Origin: Hericium rajendrae
Lineage: Eukaryota; Basidiomycota; Agaricomycetes; Russulales; Hericiaceae
Length of the DNA stretch: 64,000 nucleotides
Reading direction: 5' to 3'
Assembly: GCA_033439255.1 (NCBI GenBank)
Contig: CM065887.1
Location: forward strand, 1,922,001 to 1,986,000
Numbering within the stretch: the first letter of the stretch is position 1; every line of letters starts with the position of its first letter. Both the position numbers and the translations under genes were made by a program. Positions 21,024 to 33,704 of the stretch are shown here, piece after piece. The notes below the pieces were generated by a model. It ran no database searches. It was not told where the DNA came from and was given only the letters and a program-made list of their open reading frames with translations.

Positions 21024-22945
21024 CTAGGGTTCGACACGAGTGCACTCGCGGGTGACCCGGATCCGAACCCGCGGGTTTTCAAGTCAGCACAAGGGCTGAC
21101 CTGGATCTGCGCGGGTTTCAGCCACCGGGTGATCCAGAGCCACGAGTCAGGTACCTGTAGCATCACGAGTCACTCGCAGGTCACTACCTACCACACGTTT
21201 CCATCCTTCTCTCTTCATGATTTCTCCTCAATCTGGCAGCGGGGAGGACTTTATAGCATCAGAGGGGCTCGAGGTGAGTCAAAAAAACAATATATTTCCT
21301 TTTTACTATAGTAATCTTGCGAGTCTCGCTCGTTATCGAGCGAGACTCGTTTTCATTGCTCTTTAATACTCGCCTACGCTCCACGGTTCATCGATATCTC
21401 GCTCGTCTTTCCGCTTTCGAAGAAGCCCAGCCACTTAACCCTCAAAAACGAGTCATATATCTCCCTCAGAACACCTACGCCCACCCCGCATGTCCGATCA
21501 GCTGCCGATCGCGTCCACTGTCTCTCGCCGGTCCGTGCGAGCAGGCCTTGCTGTTTGCGGCTCAGCAGTCCAGCCCGCCACTCATGGCAACTTATCGAGC
21601 GAGACTCGTTCTTCATTCTTATTTGACAGTCTGCCCCACCACCGTTCGACATGTCGCTCACCTCTCGCGTGTCATCCGGGCTCCTTCCCGTCATCCATGC
21701 TTCTGACAACTACCGCCAGCCTGCACCAACAACGAACTGGAGGGCAATACTTAGATCACGACGGTGAGCGCGTGCGCGTCATACGCACGCTCGACGATGC
21801 ACCTGACATACTATGCAGAATGCATTGGTGCGGTGTGCTCGGGCACCTGGAGGTCCGCGCGATGCGTCAGACGACATATTTCATGCACACAAGCATGTTT
21901 ATGGGAGGTCGGACGACGCACATCGGGCACACGAGCCATCCGTTGAGATGAACAGGTTGAGCTTCACAATGGCGAAGGTGAGTCTCATTTCTATTTTTAA
22001 CTCCCCGCATGCACTAACGTATACTGTACAAGTACCCGCACCATCATCTTGCATCCGTTACATCCCCGGCACTGCATCTTGCGGCCACACCAGCACGATA
22101 TCCCCAAGCCCTCCTTGCTCTCGACCTCCAAGCTTGCTGCGGGCTCGGGAACGACCAATACTGTGAGCGAGAGGCAACGCACGTGCAACCGCGCGTTGCT
22201 CTTCATGTGCATCTTCCTGCTGCAGCTCAGCTCGTCGAGCGCGCATGTGCTCAAGGCCTGCGCGAGCATGTCCTTATTGTCCGGTGTGACGACACCCTGC
22301 CATCCACGAATCCCCATGCTTCGTTGCCCTGCCGTCCGCCAGCTCTCCTGCACGCCCGCATGCTCCGCAACCTATACACAACATATATTCGGATTCAGCA
22401 ATGCTATGCCCATGCAGATGATGTGATTTACAGCACTCGAATTCGCCCGCGCGCAGTGGCCGTACGTGCCCGGGCCCGTGCGCTCCATGCACTGTAGTGC
22501 CATCAGCCTTGTTCGACAACCTTCCAACGCGGCGCACATGCACATATGCGGACCATCCACGACATGCTCACACAGCGGGGATCGGGTGCACTGCCTGGCG
22601 CGACTTCATCCAGAATCATGACGTTGTGTTGCCCAGGGTGAGTGACCTACGTGTCACGGTAGTAATTTGAAGGAGGCAGTGCCGTATAGTAGACATGTAG
22701 AATGGAAAGTCTGTGTATGTAGTGTACATAGTGTCCCAATAATATGTTGTTGATAAATAAACATTGGACCACGGGTTACTCGCGGGCGACTCGCGGGTTG
22801 ATGCATTTTAGCAAAGCCTTGACCTGGATCCGGACAGGTCTCAGCCACCAGGTGATCCGGATCTGTGGGTCAGGAACCCGCAGGTAAATTTCGCAGGTAT
22901 ACCTGTATCGACCTGCAGGTGACTCTGACTCGTGTCGATCCCTAG
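21024..22945. mobile_element. N1: CTAGGG-TIR element nested in E1
   Basis: Ends are CTAGGGTTCGACACGAGT and its complement with one change, flanked by the 6-bp duplication AGCAGG (21018-21023 and 22946-22951). Length is 1922 bp. Each end holds the block GGTTTCAGCCACCGGGTGATCC or a close variant; a solo copy lies at 1985-2115. The interior has a pyrimidine-rich stretch, a donor GAG|GTGAGT at 21274 and a stem-loop at 21320-21349, the same order as in E1-E4. The right arm of that stem, with flanks, recurs at about 21593-21625. GC-rich open frames follow but no transposase is recognisable. Confidence 0.8.
21320..21349 (+). other. N1 stem-loop after predicted intron
   Basis: A perfect 13-bp stem CGAGTCTCGCTCG with loop TTAT. 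It lies 46 bases after the GTGAGT donor, the same place as in E1-E4. At one stem position this copy has a C-G pair where E1-E3 have A-T and E4 has G-C. Confidence 0.75.
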
Positions 22946-24137
22946 AGCAGGCCGAAGAGTGCGCCCTGTCGGGCATGCGATTGCATGCATCGGCAGTGGA
23001 CAGCGCGCCCTTCCGAGCGTGCATGAGCAGGCACACCTGATGCGAGCATGCACACTGTGCGTGCACTCGCGTGCACTCACGCAGCCACGCTCGCGTAGGA
23101 GTGCATACGCGCACGCCCCGGGGTATGCGCGTGGGCAGTCGGGGCCCCAGTGCATACGCGGGCAGTCAGGGCCTCGGTTCTTGCATGCAGTCGGGGCCCT
23201 CGGTCCTTGCGTGCTCGCTGGACCGACCGTGGTGCGTGCGGGACGGCGTGCGCATGCTGGAGAGGCCATCCGGACCGTCTGCACGTAACCGGGACCTCGC
23301 ATGGGTTTGCGCACCGTGCGTGGTCGTGCTCGGGTGCAGGAGTGTGGGCGAGGTCACTCGCGCGTGCAGGGCCACGTGTCGTGTCCGCGAGTGCGTTGCC
23401 GACAGCGCGGGGCGTGCTGGCGCATCAGGCTATGTCGGGGGTCACACGCAAGCCTGCTGAGGATGCGCGGGGTTGACGTGGGTGTGCAAGGGGAGCAATG
23501 GGCGCAGCGGGCTGGGCAAAGGAGTCGCACCTTGTTGTCGTAGCAACGAGGGGCAGCGGCGGCGGCGGTGTCGGGAAGATGGCCGCGGTGGACTCATGGA
23601 TGTGGGCGCGGGGTGTCAGGGCCTCGCGCAGGCCTGCATACCATGCATCGTCATGCACGATCACGTGCGGGAACGTGTGCACGCGCTGGCTAGCCAGCCG
23701 CGGGTGCCACATATCGTGGCCACGAGCTCGTTGTCGACGGCCGGGACGTGCTAGTACGTGGAGGTGGTAAGGTGACAGACTTACGCACGCTGTTGAGAGC
23801 ATGTGCGAGTTGTTGAGGGGACGCGAGGGCGCGGGAGGCAGGGGAACGACGTGTCGTGGCCCATTGCCACGGCAACGAGACACGACGACACAGACGCAGA
23901 CACCGTCATCGGTGGATGGTGTGACTGGAGGCTCGCGGGCATGAGCGAGGGCGTGGGGGGTCGAAGGGCGAGTGGTCAAGGTTGCGGGCACGCGGTCGGG
24001 TCCGTGCAACTGTTCGTGACGCGCAGAGGGTCGGGGCTGGGGGCAGCATGTTTGAGAAGAGTGCGGTGAGCTGGCGACATGGCAGAGAGATGGTGATGCA
24101 GGAGGGGAGGTCGGGTGCGTTGCGGGTGTCGAAGAAC

Positions 24138-24169
24138 GAGAGTATCGCTCGTTCTCAAGCGATACTCTC
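24138..24169 (-). other. E1 stem-loop after predicted intron
   Basis: A 12-bp stem GAGAGTATCGCT with its complement, loop of 8 bases. On the minus strand it follows a GTAAGT donor at 24212 and a branch-like ACTAATA. The stem is identical to that of E2 and E3 while the loop differs. Confidence 0.75.
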
Positions 24170-24614
24170 TTTATTAGTACGAACAACAAGGATACAAACT
24201 GGTTTTACTTACCTTGTATCCCTCTACATCCCTTTGAGACCCTCCCGCATGTGATCCAATGGGTTAAAGAGAAGAGAAGCGACGGAGGAACGAGGAGAGG
24301 GGAGAGTGGTGGTAAGGATGGTATAAGAAGTCGAACTTCGACGCGCCTTCGGTGCTCCAGCTACCGAAGCGCGTGAGTTCGAACGTTTCGAGCCTAGTAA
24401 ATCAAATAAACTGCTTTAAATTCTGAAAAAAAGACGGCAGCCATAATTCATCTATTACATCGAATCATATGAGGTGAGTATCTAACTAAGCTACTATTAG
24501 CTACTGGGCAACAAACAGAACTTAGAGAAATCTGGCACTTAGCCTCTGACACGAGTGCTCGGCACCGCACGGCCCGGTCTCGGCAGCCATATTTGGCGCT
24601 CCGCTCACCACGTC

Positions 24615-24623
24615 TATATAAGG
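24615..24623 (+). promoter_or_regulatory. TATA-like box of E1 outward transcript
   Basis: TATATAAGG, in the same relative place as in E2-E4. Downstream there is pyrimidine-rich sequence, then TTCG|GTAAGTTGC near 24718-24730 and a possible acceptor TTTGTAG near 24770, followed by the conserved word TTTTCGCTTTTT. Confidence 0.55.
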
Positions 24624-25466
24624 TGTGCGCGATATGCTTCCTCTCTCTCTTCTCTACCACTACCATCTTCTGTCTTTCGTCTCCCTCTTTTCTCTCCTAC
24701 TTCAATCTTCGTATGTTCGGTAAGTTGCTATGTTGTTTTGTTGTTCACTCATCCTAATGTTCTTTGTAGACTTCATATTTTCGCTTTTTCTTTTCTTGGA
24801 TATGTTTTATGTTCTTATATATATATATCTTTTCTTTTGTCTTGTTCTAATTTATTAACTTATGTTTAGATCATGTTTTCAGTTTTTATTATCTTTGAGA
24901 TAAATCTTATCTTATCTTAGCTTGTGTTTTATCTTATCTTTTATCTTAACTAACATAAGTTAATTATAAGTTACTATCTATTATAGTGTATTGTAGTTTT
25001 GTATTGATATGTTACAATTAGATATTGTTTATAATATAATGCTTTCAGATTTTCGATGTTTTGAGTGCTTCAGATAGAATAAGACAGATTTATAATATAT
25101 ATATATATATATATTTTGATACATCTATAGTACTTCTGAGTGATATATTTGACAGAGATGACATAGAGTAGATAGAAATCTGAATAGCTAGATATAATAT
25201 GATAGTAAAGATATATTATATAGCTGATATAGCTCTCATAGCTATCTCATCCTATGGTAGCTATAGTAGCTATGATAGCTTATGCTCTATACTATGACAA
25301 CTATAATAGCTATGATAGCTACTGCCTTATACTATGATAGTTATGTAGCCCTATATAGATTACCTTGCTACTATAAGATGGCTATGAAGAAAAGGGGACT
25401 GCTATGACCCTATCAAAACTATGTAGACTACATAGTGCAATATACCTCTGGTGTTTTTCTCAGATG

Positions 25467-26599
25467 ACCGTCATCCTTCACTGTGCCTGTTCCCTCTGCC
25501 CTGCATGGGGGGTGCACTCCTTCTGTGCTGATGCCTCAATCCTCTCTCGTCCAGCCTCGACAGCCGGTCACACCCTCAGCACCATGGAGAAAGGCAAAGG
25601 GCATGCTCAGCTGCATCCAATGCTGCAGCCTGCATCTCGTACCATTGGTCCCAGCCACCCGTTGCCCTCAGGCAACATGCACCAGCAAGACGAGGTTCAC
25701 ATTGCTGCTGACCAGCGACCCCATGTTGGGCACCGGGGTCTCTCTACCATCAACGAGGACTACAGACGAGTGCCATCAGCATCAGAGCAATCGCTGTATG
25801 CAACTCATCCAACGCCGCAGCCTGCATCTCACTCCATCAGTCCCAGCTACCTGTTGCCCTCGGGCAGCACGCACCGGCAAAGTGAGGCTCATGTTGGGCA
25901 CCGAGGTCTCTCTATCATCACTGAGGACTACGGGGAAGCATCATCAGCATCAGAGCAATCACCATACCCGATGCATGGGAAGCATCACCTGTCAGACTCG
26001 GAGGATGGATACTCACCACCAGTCCATCCTAGTTACCGACGCGGATCGGCCTCAACCGAGGATTACGATACGGACACCCGCTGGACCCAGGGCCAGCCAA
26101 GTAGCAGCATGGTGAACTACTTATGCTATGGTCCGACCTACGATGTTCACAACAGACAGCTTTCTCCACACCTGGGTTTTCCAAGCCCCATCGCTGAAGA
26201 GCAGTCATCCAATGAATGGGTTACCATAGGGTGTGATACGGCAGGCAGCGCGTCCATTTCCGAAAGTGAGCCCCTTGGTAGCCTCGCTCGGGATAGTGCA
26301 ATTCTGCTGCCTAGCGCTGTCGCTGCACCGGAGATCGATCCGACTCCGAGCGTGATGTTGCCAGCAGTGGGTCAGGACTGGCCGAAGGATTTCTATGCGG
26401 TAGAGATGGAGGAGCTCTTCACCCGCCTGGGCGACGATCTGTGGCAAAGTGCTCCAATGGGCGAGGTCTGTGAAAGCAGAGCACAGCTATTCAAGGAGCT
26501 GACTAGATGCAAGTATGCAAAATCGACGCTCAACAACCACCACCTGAAGTGGAGGGCTTTGAGCTATGATGAAAGGAAAGCGTTCAGGTCATATGGCTA
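25467..26599 (+). pseudogene. Repeat-containing hypothetical gene, middle fragment (between E1 and E2)
   Basis: This stretch continues the gene begun at 18702. It opens with PSSFTVPVPSALHGG in the frame that crosses the E1 site, and further on a different frame carries MEKGKGHAQLHPMLQPASRT with two tandem units containing GHRGLSTINEDYRRVPSASEQ, so one shift is likely near 25580. The C-terminal part reads DWPKDFYAVEMEELFTRLGD and YAKSTLNNHHLKWRALSYDE, a helical globular-looking segment without a known name. It ends at the TA target copy (26598-26599) of E2. Confidence 0.6.
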
Positions 26600-26829
26600 C
26601 ATCTGAAAAACTTACAAGTGGTACATAGCTCTATGAAGTCTACATAGATTTCATAGTTCCATAGCACTGCCCTTTTCTCTGTAGCCCACATAGCTAAAGG
26701 GAGATGCTATATAGTGCTATAGAGCTCAAGGGGGATGCTATGAAGTGCTATCATAGCTATGAGAGCTGACTATGCAGCTATGATAGTATGGCTAGCTATC
26801 AAAGCTATAAGTATCTATGAAAGCTATAA

Positions 26830-26955
26830 GGCTTATATGTCTTATATATTCTATACTCAATATATGTCTCACATATCCTACATTCAATATGTGTCTCACA
26901 TATCCTATATTCAACATGTGTCTTACATATCTTATATTCAATATGTAGACCTGAT
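26830..26955. repeat. 27-bp tandem repeat in E2
   Basis: About four units of ATGTGTCTCACATATCCTAT plus ATTCA. The same array is present in E3 at 37370-37490 but not in E1 or E4, so E2 and E3 are the closest relatives. Confidence 0.8.
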
Positions 26956-27042
26956 ATATATATTGAAATCATAAAATCTATTAGAACTATAAATCTTTTC
27001 CATAGTCATATCAGAATTAATAACACATGATCACACAAATAT

Positions 27043-27465
27043 TGTCAAGACTCGGTCGTAGACAGCAGAGAACCACCCAAGTCACCAGCGATGATGGGAG
27101 TGAGAGAGCAGAGAGCGACTAGCAGCGCAGTGACCTGTATTGGAGGTACAGTACGGTACAGACGAAATGGACAATCTAGGGAAATAGGCAAGCAACAGGG
27201 AGCCTATAAGTACTGGAACGACAATGGGAAAAGAACAATGGACACCATAATGGGTTGAACAATAGAGTGAGAACAATGGTGGCCAAAAGGAGAACAATGG
27301 GAGGGAGAACAATAGGATGTCCCAAAGGAGAACAAGGGCATGGGTGAAGGATAGCCCCAGGTCATGTGAGGAAGTGAGCATGTGATGGGGCTGCTGGAGC
27401 ACATGACCGACGCGATGCCTTGATGGCAGAGAAGAAGGCGGAGAGAAATGGAGCGATCCGTGACA
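27043..27465 (-). repeat. LTR of the Ty3-type element (left in window)
   Basis: It begins TGTCAAGACTCGGTCG and ends GATCCGTGACA. The match to 33705-34127 is almost perfect; I noticed one substitution by eye. Confidence 0.93.
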
Positions 27466-27479
27466 TCACCCCCTCTCTA

Positions 27480-30400
27480 AGACGCACTTTCGCCTGGAGT
27501 GCGTGATGAGCATGGACGGGGTCGAGGTAGATGAGTCCACGAAGATTGGGAGCCTTGAGTGCATGCGGATGGCAGGTGTAGAAGTCGGTAATTGCACCAT
27601 GTGCATTGGAAAGGGAGGTACGCGAAAGCCACTGATTCTCCGAATCAGGGTAGCCTGCCCATTTGACAAGATATTCAATGCCGCGTTTGTTCCGGGTGAG
27701 ACGAGCATCGAGGACAGACTCAACTTCATACTCTTCCTCACCCTCCACAAGGTCAGGTGGTGGTGCAGGGAAGTTGGGACCATGAGCGTCGGTTTCCTTG
27801 TAAGGGGACAACAGGGACGTGTGGAACACCGGGTGGATACGCCAGGTGGGCGGTAGCTTCAGTCGATAAGAGACTGGGCCCAGGACATCAGTGATTTCGA
27901 AAGGTCCCAGGCGTCGATCAGCAAGCTTAGCTTTGGGTCGTGTGGTTTTGATGTTCTTGCCATCGAGCCAGACCTTGTCACCAACCTGGAAGTGGATGGT
28001 GTCGTGCATATGGTCCTGGTTGTTGCGCTTCATGAGATCAGCAGCTGTTTGAAGGCTGGCCTGGACCTCAGTGCGAAGTTGTTCGAGATGACAGAAACGA
28101 TCCTCGACAGCGGGTGTAGATGATGTGGGGTTGACAGTGGGGATGGCAGTGGGAATATAGCCGAGGAGCATTTCAAATGGAGCTCGGTTAGTGGCGCTGT
28201 GGATACGGTGGTTGTGCGAGAACTCAGCGTAAGGGAGCCATTGGACCCAATCATCCTGACAGTAGTTGCAGAAGGTGCGAAGGAACTGCTCGAGTTCTTG
28301 ATTGACACGTTCTGACTCGCCGTCGGTCTGTGGATGATAGGCGGTGCTGAGGGAGGACTTGATACCAAGTTTGTCAAAGACGTCACGCATGACTTTGCCT
28401 GCATACTGTGGGCCACGATCAGAGATGAGACGTTCCCAGAGGCCATAGTTCCGATAAATCCTGTCAAAAAGGATGTCGACTGTGCCATCACTGGTAATGG
28501 TCTCTTTACAAGGAGTGAAGGAGACGTGCTTTGTAAAACGGTCGACGACCACATTGATGGAGTCATAGCCTTGGCATTCTGGGAGTTTGACGATGAAGTC
28601 TGAGGTAATGTCTTGGAAAGGACGGGTAGGGATGGCATTGGGAATTGTTTCAACATGAGGGCGGTGATTTTGAACCTTGGTGGCCTGGCAGGTAGCACAG
28701 CCATCGACATAATCACGAACGAAGACAGACATACCGGGCCACCAGTAGTTGCGACTGAGGAGCTCGTAGGTCTTGTAGCGTCCGGGGTGACCAGCCATGG
28801 GAGTGTCGTGATGCAGCTTGACGATATCTCGACGAAGGTCCTTGTCAGCAGGGATGTAGACTTTGCCACGAAAGAGGATGAGGCCATCCTCGTAGTTCCA
28901 TTCTTGGAGGTTCTTGACGAGGGAGCGAGGACCGTTGTTCAGGATCACGTCAAGGGCTTGAACGACCTCAATATCCTTGGTCTTGGCATTGCGAATGCGT
29001 TGGCGAAGATCAGCATTGCCAATGGATTTGACAGCGGCTGGATGTGTAGCACGAATCTGGAAGTACTTGGGGTCGAGGAGGACACGATCTGAGTTGTCGT
29101 CGTCCACCCCCTCTCTATGGTCAGGTCGTCTCGACATGGCATCTGGCCGGTGATGAATACCGGGTTTGTGGATCAAGGTGAAGTCGAAACGAGTGAGGAA
29201 GAGAGCCCAGCGAGCCTGACGACGACTCAGCTTTTGGGCAGACTTGAAGTATTCCAGGTTCTTATGGTCGGTCCAGATCTCCACAGTATGGGGAGAGCCT
29301 TCCAGGTAGTGGCGCCAGGCTTCGAGGGCACGGATGATGGCCAGGAGTTCCTTGTCATAAATGTCGTAGTTGCGTTCAGGGGCAGTGAAGGCCTTGGAGA
29401 TGTAAGCAACAGGGTGCCATTGCTCGTCCTCCCCGCGCTGGGATAGGATACCTCCTGTGGCATAGTCTGAGGCATCGACCTCAACCAAGTAGGGTTTGGA
29501 TGGGTCAGGCATGATAAGGACTGGGGACGAGGTGAACGCAGCTTTAAGAGCCTCAAAGGCATGTTGACATTCAGCAGACCAGGCCCAAGGATGGTCTTTC
29601 TTGGTAAGGTCAAACATGGGACGGGCGACTTTGGAGAAGTCCTGGATGAAGCGTCGATAGAAGTTGCCAAAGCCAACAAAGGACTGGACGTCCTTGACGT
29701 TACGGGGGGCAGGCCATTCAGCGATGCCTGCAACCTTGACGGGGTCCATGGCAAGCGTGTTATGGGAGACGATGAGACCGAGGAACTCAACGGAGGGCTG
29801 CTCGAAAGAGCACTTCTCTGGTTTGAGGAAGAGGTCATTGTCCTGGAGGCATTGGAGGACCTTGCGCACAAGGTCGCGATGTTCTTTGAGGGTTTCGGTG
29901 AAAATGAGGATATCGTCCATGTAGATGACGACTTTGCCCGTGTCGATGAGATCCTTGAAAAGTTCATTCATCATTCCTTGGAACGTGGCAGGGGAGTTTG
30001 TAAGACCAAAAAACATCACCAGGGGTTCAAAGAGACCGCGGTTGGTTTTGAAGGTGGCTTTCCATTCGTCGCCCTCCTTGATGCGAACGTTGTTGTAACC
30101 CCAATGAACGTCCATCTTGGAGAAGACTTTGGCACCCTTGAGCTTGTCAACGAGTTCAGAGATGAGGGGCAGGGGATATTCATTCTTGATGGTGCCCTTG
30201 TTGAGGGTGCGATAGTCCTGGACGGGGCGTAGTTTTCCATCTTTTTTCTTGATAAAGAAGAAGGGACTCGCCATAGGGGATTTGGAAGGACGGATGTAGC
30301 CTTTTTTGACCTGGTCATCAAGGAACGAATCAAGGTCCTCCTGCTCAGTGGGAGCCATGGGATAGACCTTGCATGAACGGGGTTCGAAACCATCTTTCAG

Positions 30401-31452
30401 GTCGATGGCGTGATCCCAAGGGCGACGTTCAGGAAGGCGATGGGAGGATTCCTCATCGAAGACGGGTTGGAAATCCTGGTACTGAGGGGGAACCATCTCA
30501 GCAAAGGACTTCTCCGCAACATGGGCGGTCACACGCTCAGCCAGTTTCTGAGCATTGGACGGATGGTATGTTGGTAGTCTGGGTCGTCGTCTGGAGGGGG
30601 TGGTGTGTCCCAGTCAGGGAGAACACCAGCTAGGCGAAGACCCTCTTCAACCCAGTCATCATCGACGTTAGGTCGCGGGTCATCATCCTCAGTAAACAGA
30701 CATGCAGGGACTTTGGACAGGTGGATGCGGCGAAGACGGACACCTTGGACTCGGCAAGCAGGGATCATGTATTTGGGAAGTGGGGCAGGAACAAATGGCG
30801 GGGGCAGTGGGAGCAATGGAGGGGGACAAGGTGGGGGGAGCAGTACAGCAGCAGTACTGAGGACTGGTGGACGAGGGGCTGATTGGCGGTGTTCTGTGCG
30901 AGTGGACAGGTTTTTGACCGGGGGCTTATTCAGGGTGCAAGAGGGAGGGCAGCGAGTCATGTCAACACGACGAGAGACCCAATCAATTTCAGGGTTGTGT
31001 TCCTGTAACCAATCGGTCCCAAGGATAATGTCATAGTCGCCAATATCAACGAGATAGAACTCAGCTGTCTCCTCATGGAAGGACGTCGAGTCCTTGGCAT
31101 AAATGCGGATGTTCTGGTTGACTGAATAGCGGACCCAGCCCATGATGTTTTCGGAGTTGTCCACGTTGCGAACGGGAAAGGGTTTAGGGAGTTTCTTGAG
31201 GGGGAACTGGTGTTTCTTGGCAAACTCGGGGTGTATAATGATGCCTTCTGCACCACTATCAAGAAGTGCCTCAGCGTCAATTTGTTTCTTGATCGGGGCA
31301 GTGATAATCTTGGCCTGGAGCATAATGGATGGTGTCTGACGGTTGGGTGTGATAGCGGACATGCGCAAAGACGATGGATACGATTGCTCACAGGGGTCGG
31401 ATAGTACAGAGAAGCAATTCGACGGATCAAAGAAATGTTTCTTGCCACCCAC
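27480..31452 (-). other. pol region of the Ty3-type element (fossil)
   Basis: It carries protease, reverse transcriptase, RNase H, a zinc-binding integrase and a chromodomain, in the order typical of Ty3/gypsy. The chromodomain at the C-terminal end is the usual targeting module of chromoviruses. Confidence 0.9.
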
Positions 31453-31479
31453 GGACGACGTGACTGGGGGGCACTTTAA

Positions 31480-32465
31480 AAACCCTCAACCATATCCTTT
31501 AATGCAGCCTTTGCCTCTTCCCTCTCTTCCTCGCTCAAGTCCTTCAACTGCGACGATAAGTCGGCGATGGACCTGTTGATGGCGGGGACAGCGAGGGCGG
31601 CGGCTGCATCTTCTGGAGCTACTCCCGGGGCAGAGCCGGTTTCTAGCGCTCGGACACGAGGGGTTGGGGCACGGGGGTTGGAGTCGGCATTGAGGGGGCA
31701 GTCGCGGAAGCCATGGCCCTTCTGGCGGCAGCGGAAGCAACCGCCCTCATGCCTGAGGCGCTCACGGTCAGGCTCCGAGAGTTTGGGCAGTGGGGCACCT
31801 GTAGCAGCGACTGTGCGGGATCAGCCAGTAGATGTGGACTGAGGGGAGCGAGTGCTCACCGGGGTGCGCCCAGTTGTAGGGCAGGGACTCTGGAACCGGG
31901 TGCGCATGAGGTAGGCAGCATTCCTGTCACGGGCCCTCGCCTTCCACTCAGCCAGGGTGGTGGGCATGGGGTAGCTGCGCTGGCAATCATCGTGCAGGGC
32001 GCTGTTGAGGCCATGCAGGAACCAGTCGATCAGGGCCACGTCATTGTAGCCGGTGCGAGGGGCGAAGGACTCAAACTCGGTGATGTAGTCGACTACCAGG
32101 CGCGTACCCATCTGGAGGGTCTGAATGGCATGGGAGGCATCCTTGGAGTCGTCAAGGGGGGAGAAGTCCAAGTTGAAGCGAGTTCGAAGGGCGGTGAGGT
32201 TGGCGTAATGGGGAACATGAGCTGGAGATGTGTTTGCAGCCACGAGATCGTCATCCTCAAGGATCTGCTCGACGCGCTGGGTGGCCCACTGGCCAGCGAT
32301 AGGGCCCTGGCAGAGGTCGAGGAAGAGGGAGATCTGGGCGGTATCATCTTGATACCTGACAGAATTGGCGCAAAGGAATAAGCGAATACGCAGCTGGAAT
32401 TCCTTGGACTTGGAACGATCTCCCTCAAAGGGAGCAGGTTTGACGCCGATCTCAGGGTTGGACAT
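31480..32465 (-). other. gag region of the Ty3-type element (fossil)
   Basis: It shows the retrotransposon Gag core with a tryptophan-containing helical region and a zinc-knuckle-type segment near its end. It lies upstream of pol in the element's own direction. Confidence 0.75.
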
Positions 32466-33704
32466 GTCGATGGATGGCTGAACAGGGGGAGCTGTGGTGA
32501 TGATTGGTTTGACGTTGACGGTGGATGTCGATGCAACAGTGGCAACGGGTGGAGCAGGTGAGGGGACTGGTACTGCAGTAGGCGTCGAAACAGGTGGTGG
32601 TAGTGGGGCCCGAAGGGTATCGAGGCGGGTAGCTTGTTGCTGAGCGAGATTCTCTATAACTGCTTGAGAGAGTGCGAGTTCTGCAGTGGTTAAGAAGAGG
32701 GTACTGGCCTGCCAAAACCACAGGTCACTTTCTTCTACGAGGCTGGGTCTCCAACTGACTACAAGCCGATTGGTGTCGGAGCGGTATGCGTAGTAGTTGT
32801 TGGTTACCGGGTTGAAGGTAATACCTGGGGGAACAACAAGTGGGGTGGTGCGAGCAGGGGGAGAATCTGCACTAGGAAGGGCGACGGTGGGAAGCAGCGG
32901 GGTCGCGGGGTGTTGGCGGCGGTGTTCTGTAGCTGCGACGTCGAAGTCGTTAAGCTCGAGGTCTGCCTGGTCGTCACGATCAGCGAAGTACCACTGTGCG
33001 GGACCGTCGTCATCCTCGTCCGGAGTGACGAAGTCTATTCGAACGATGCCAGAAAGGGTGTAGATAAAGTATTCGTCGAGCGAGGCAAAGACGCCGAGTG
33101 GGTATGGTTCTGTGGTCTGGAAGCGGGGGTCGGTGGAATCAATGGTGAGGTTTAGAAGAAGTCAGCCGCGACTGGGCGACGACCAAGAGCACAAGGGTAC
33201 AGGGGGTCCGAGTACGAGTTTCTGAGGAATCGGTGGCCAAGGCGTTCTCTGGCCCACACAGGCTCAGGCGAGGGTTCGGGGGTGAAGAGACCTAGTGTGC
33301 AAAAGGGGAACGAGGTCGATGGTAGGATACTTGCAGGGGATCCTCGGTTGGGTTGGCGACAGTGGTAAGCGATATCCGAGGCACTGAACGTGAATTCTTG
33401 CAAGTCGATGTCAAAGGAAACTCGAATTCGAACGTATAAGGCAATGGAGATAGCACCTGCACGTGGTTTCCACGACCTCAATCGAAACCAAACTCCTTCG
33501 GCTTCCCAACGCTTCACAGCACAATAGCGGAGGAGGGGGATGAGTGCACTGCCCTCGATGGTGTTGGCGATGGGAAAGGGGAGATGAGGTTGATGGAATG
33601 GATGTCGGGATTCGGTGAAGATGTCGGTGGTGAAGGGTTCAAAGAAGAAAGGTATGATGGGCGATAGTAGGGAGGTGAGGCGGGTGTATGAGAGATTGTC
33701 CAGG

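Larger units (their letters stand above)
20574..25466 (-). mobile_element. E1: CATCTGA-TIR element, interrupted by N1
   Basis: The ends read CATCTGAGAAAAA and TTTTTCTCAGATG and are flanked by AC on both sides (20572-20573, 25467-25468). Without the nested N1 it is about 2.97 kb. It lies in reverse relative to E2-E4: from the right end come the AGCTATGATAG-like zone (25190-25440), an ATCTT-repeat zone (24880-24960), a TATATAAGG box at 24615-24623 firing rightward, a hairpin TTCGGTG...CACCGAA-type at 24358-24378, a leftward splice donor at 24212, the long hairpin 24138-24169, and a GC-rich zone (22952-24130). No transposase is visible. The insertion splits a gene; removing it with one AC leaves the flanks open in one frame. 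Confidence 0.85.

Noticed and set aside
23425-24189. 254-codon minus-strand frame in E1 as a gene
   Set aside because: It is GC-rich, repetitive and reads through the conserved hairpin and predicted intron; no domain is recognisable.
26830-26955. CRISPR-like array (27-bp repeats)
   Set aside because: Units are contiguous without unique spacers, the genome is fungal, and the same array is part of E3.
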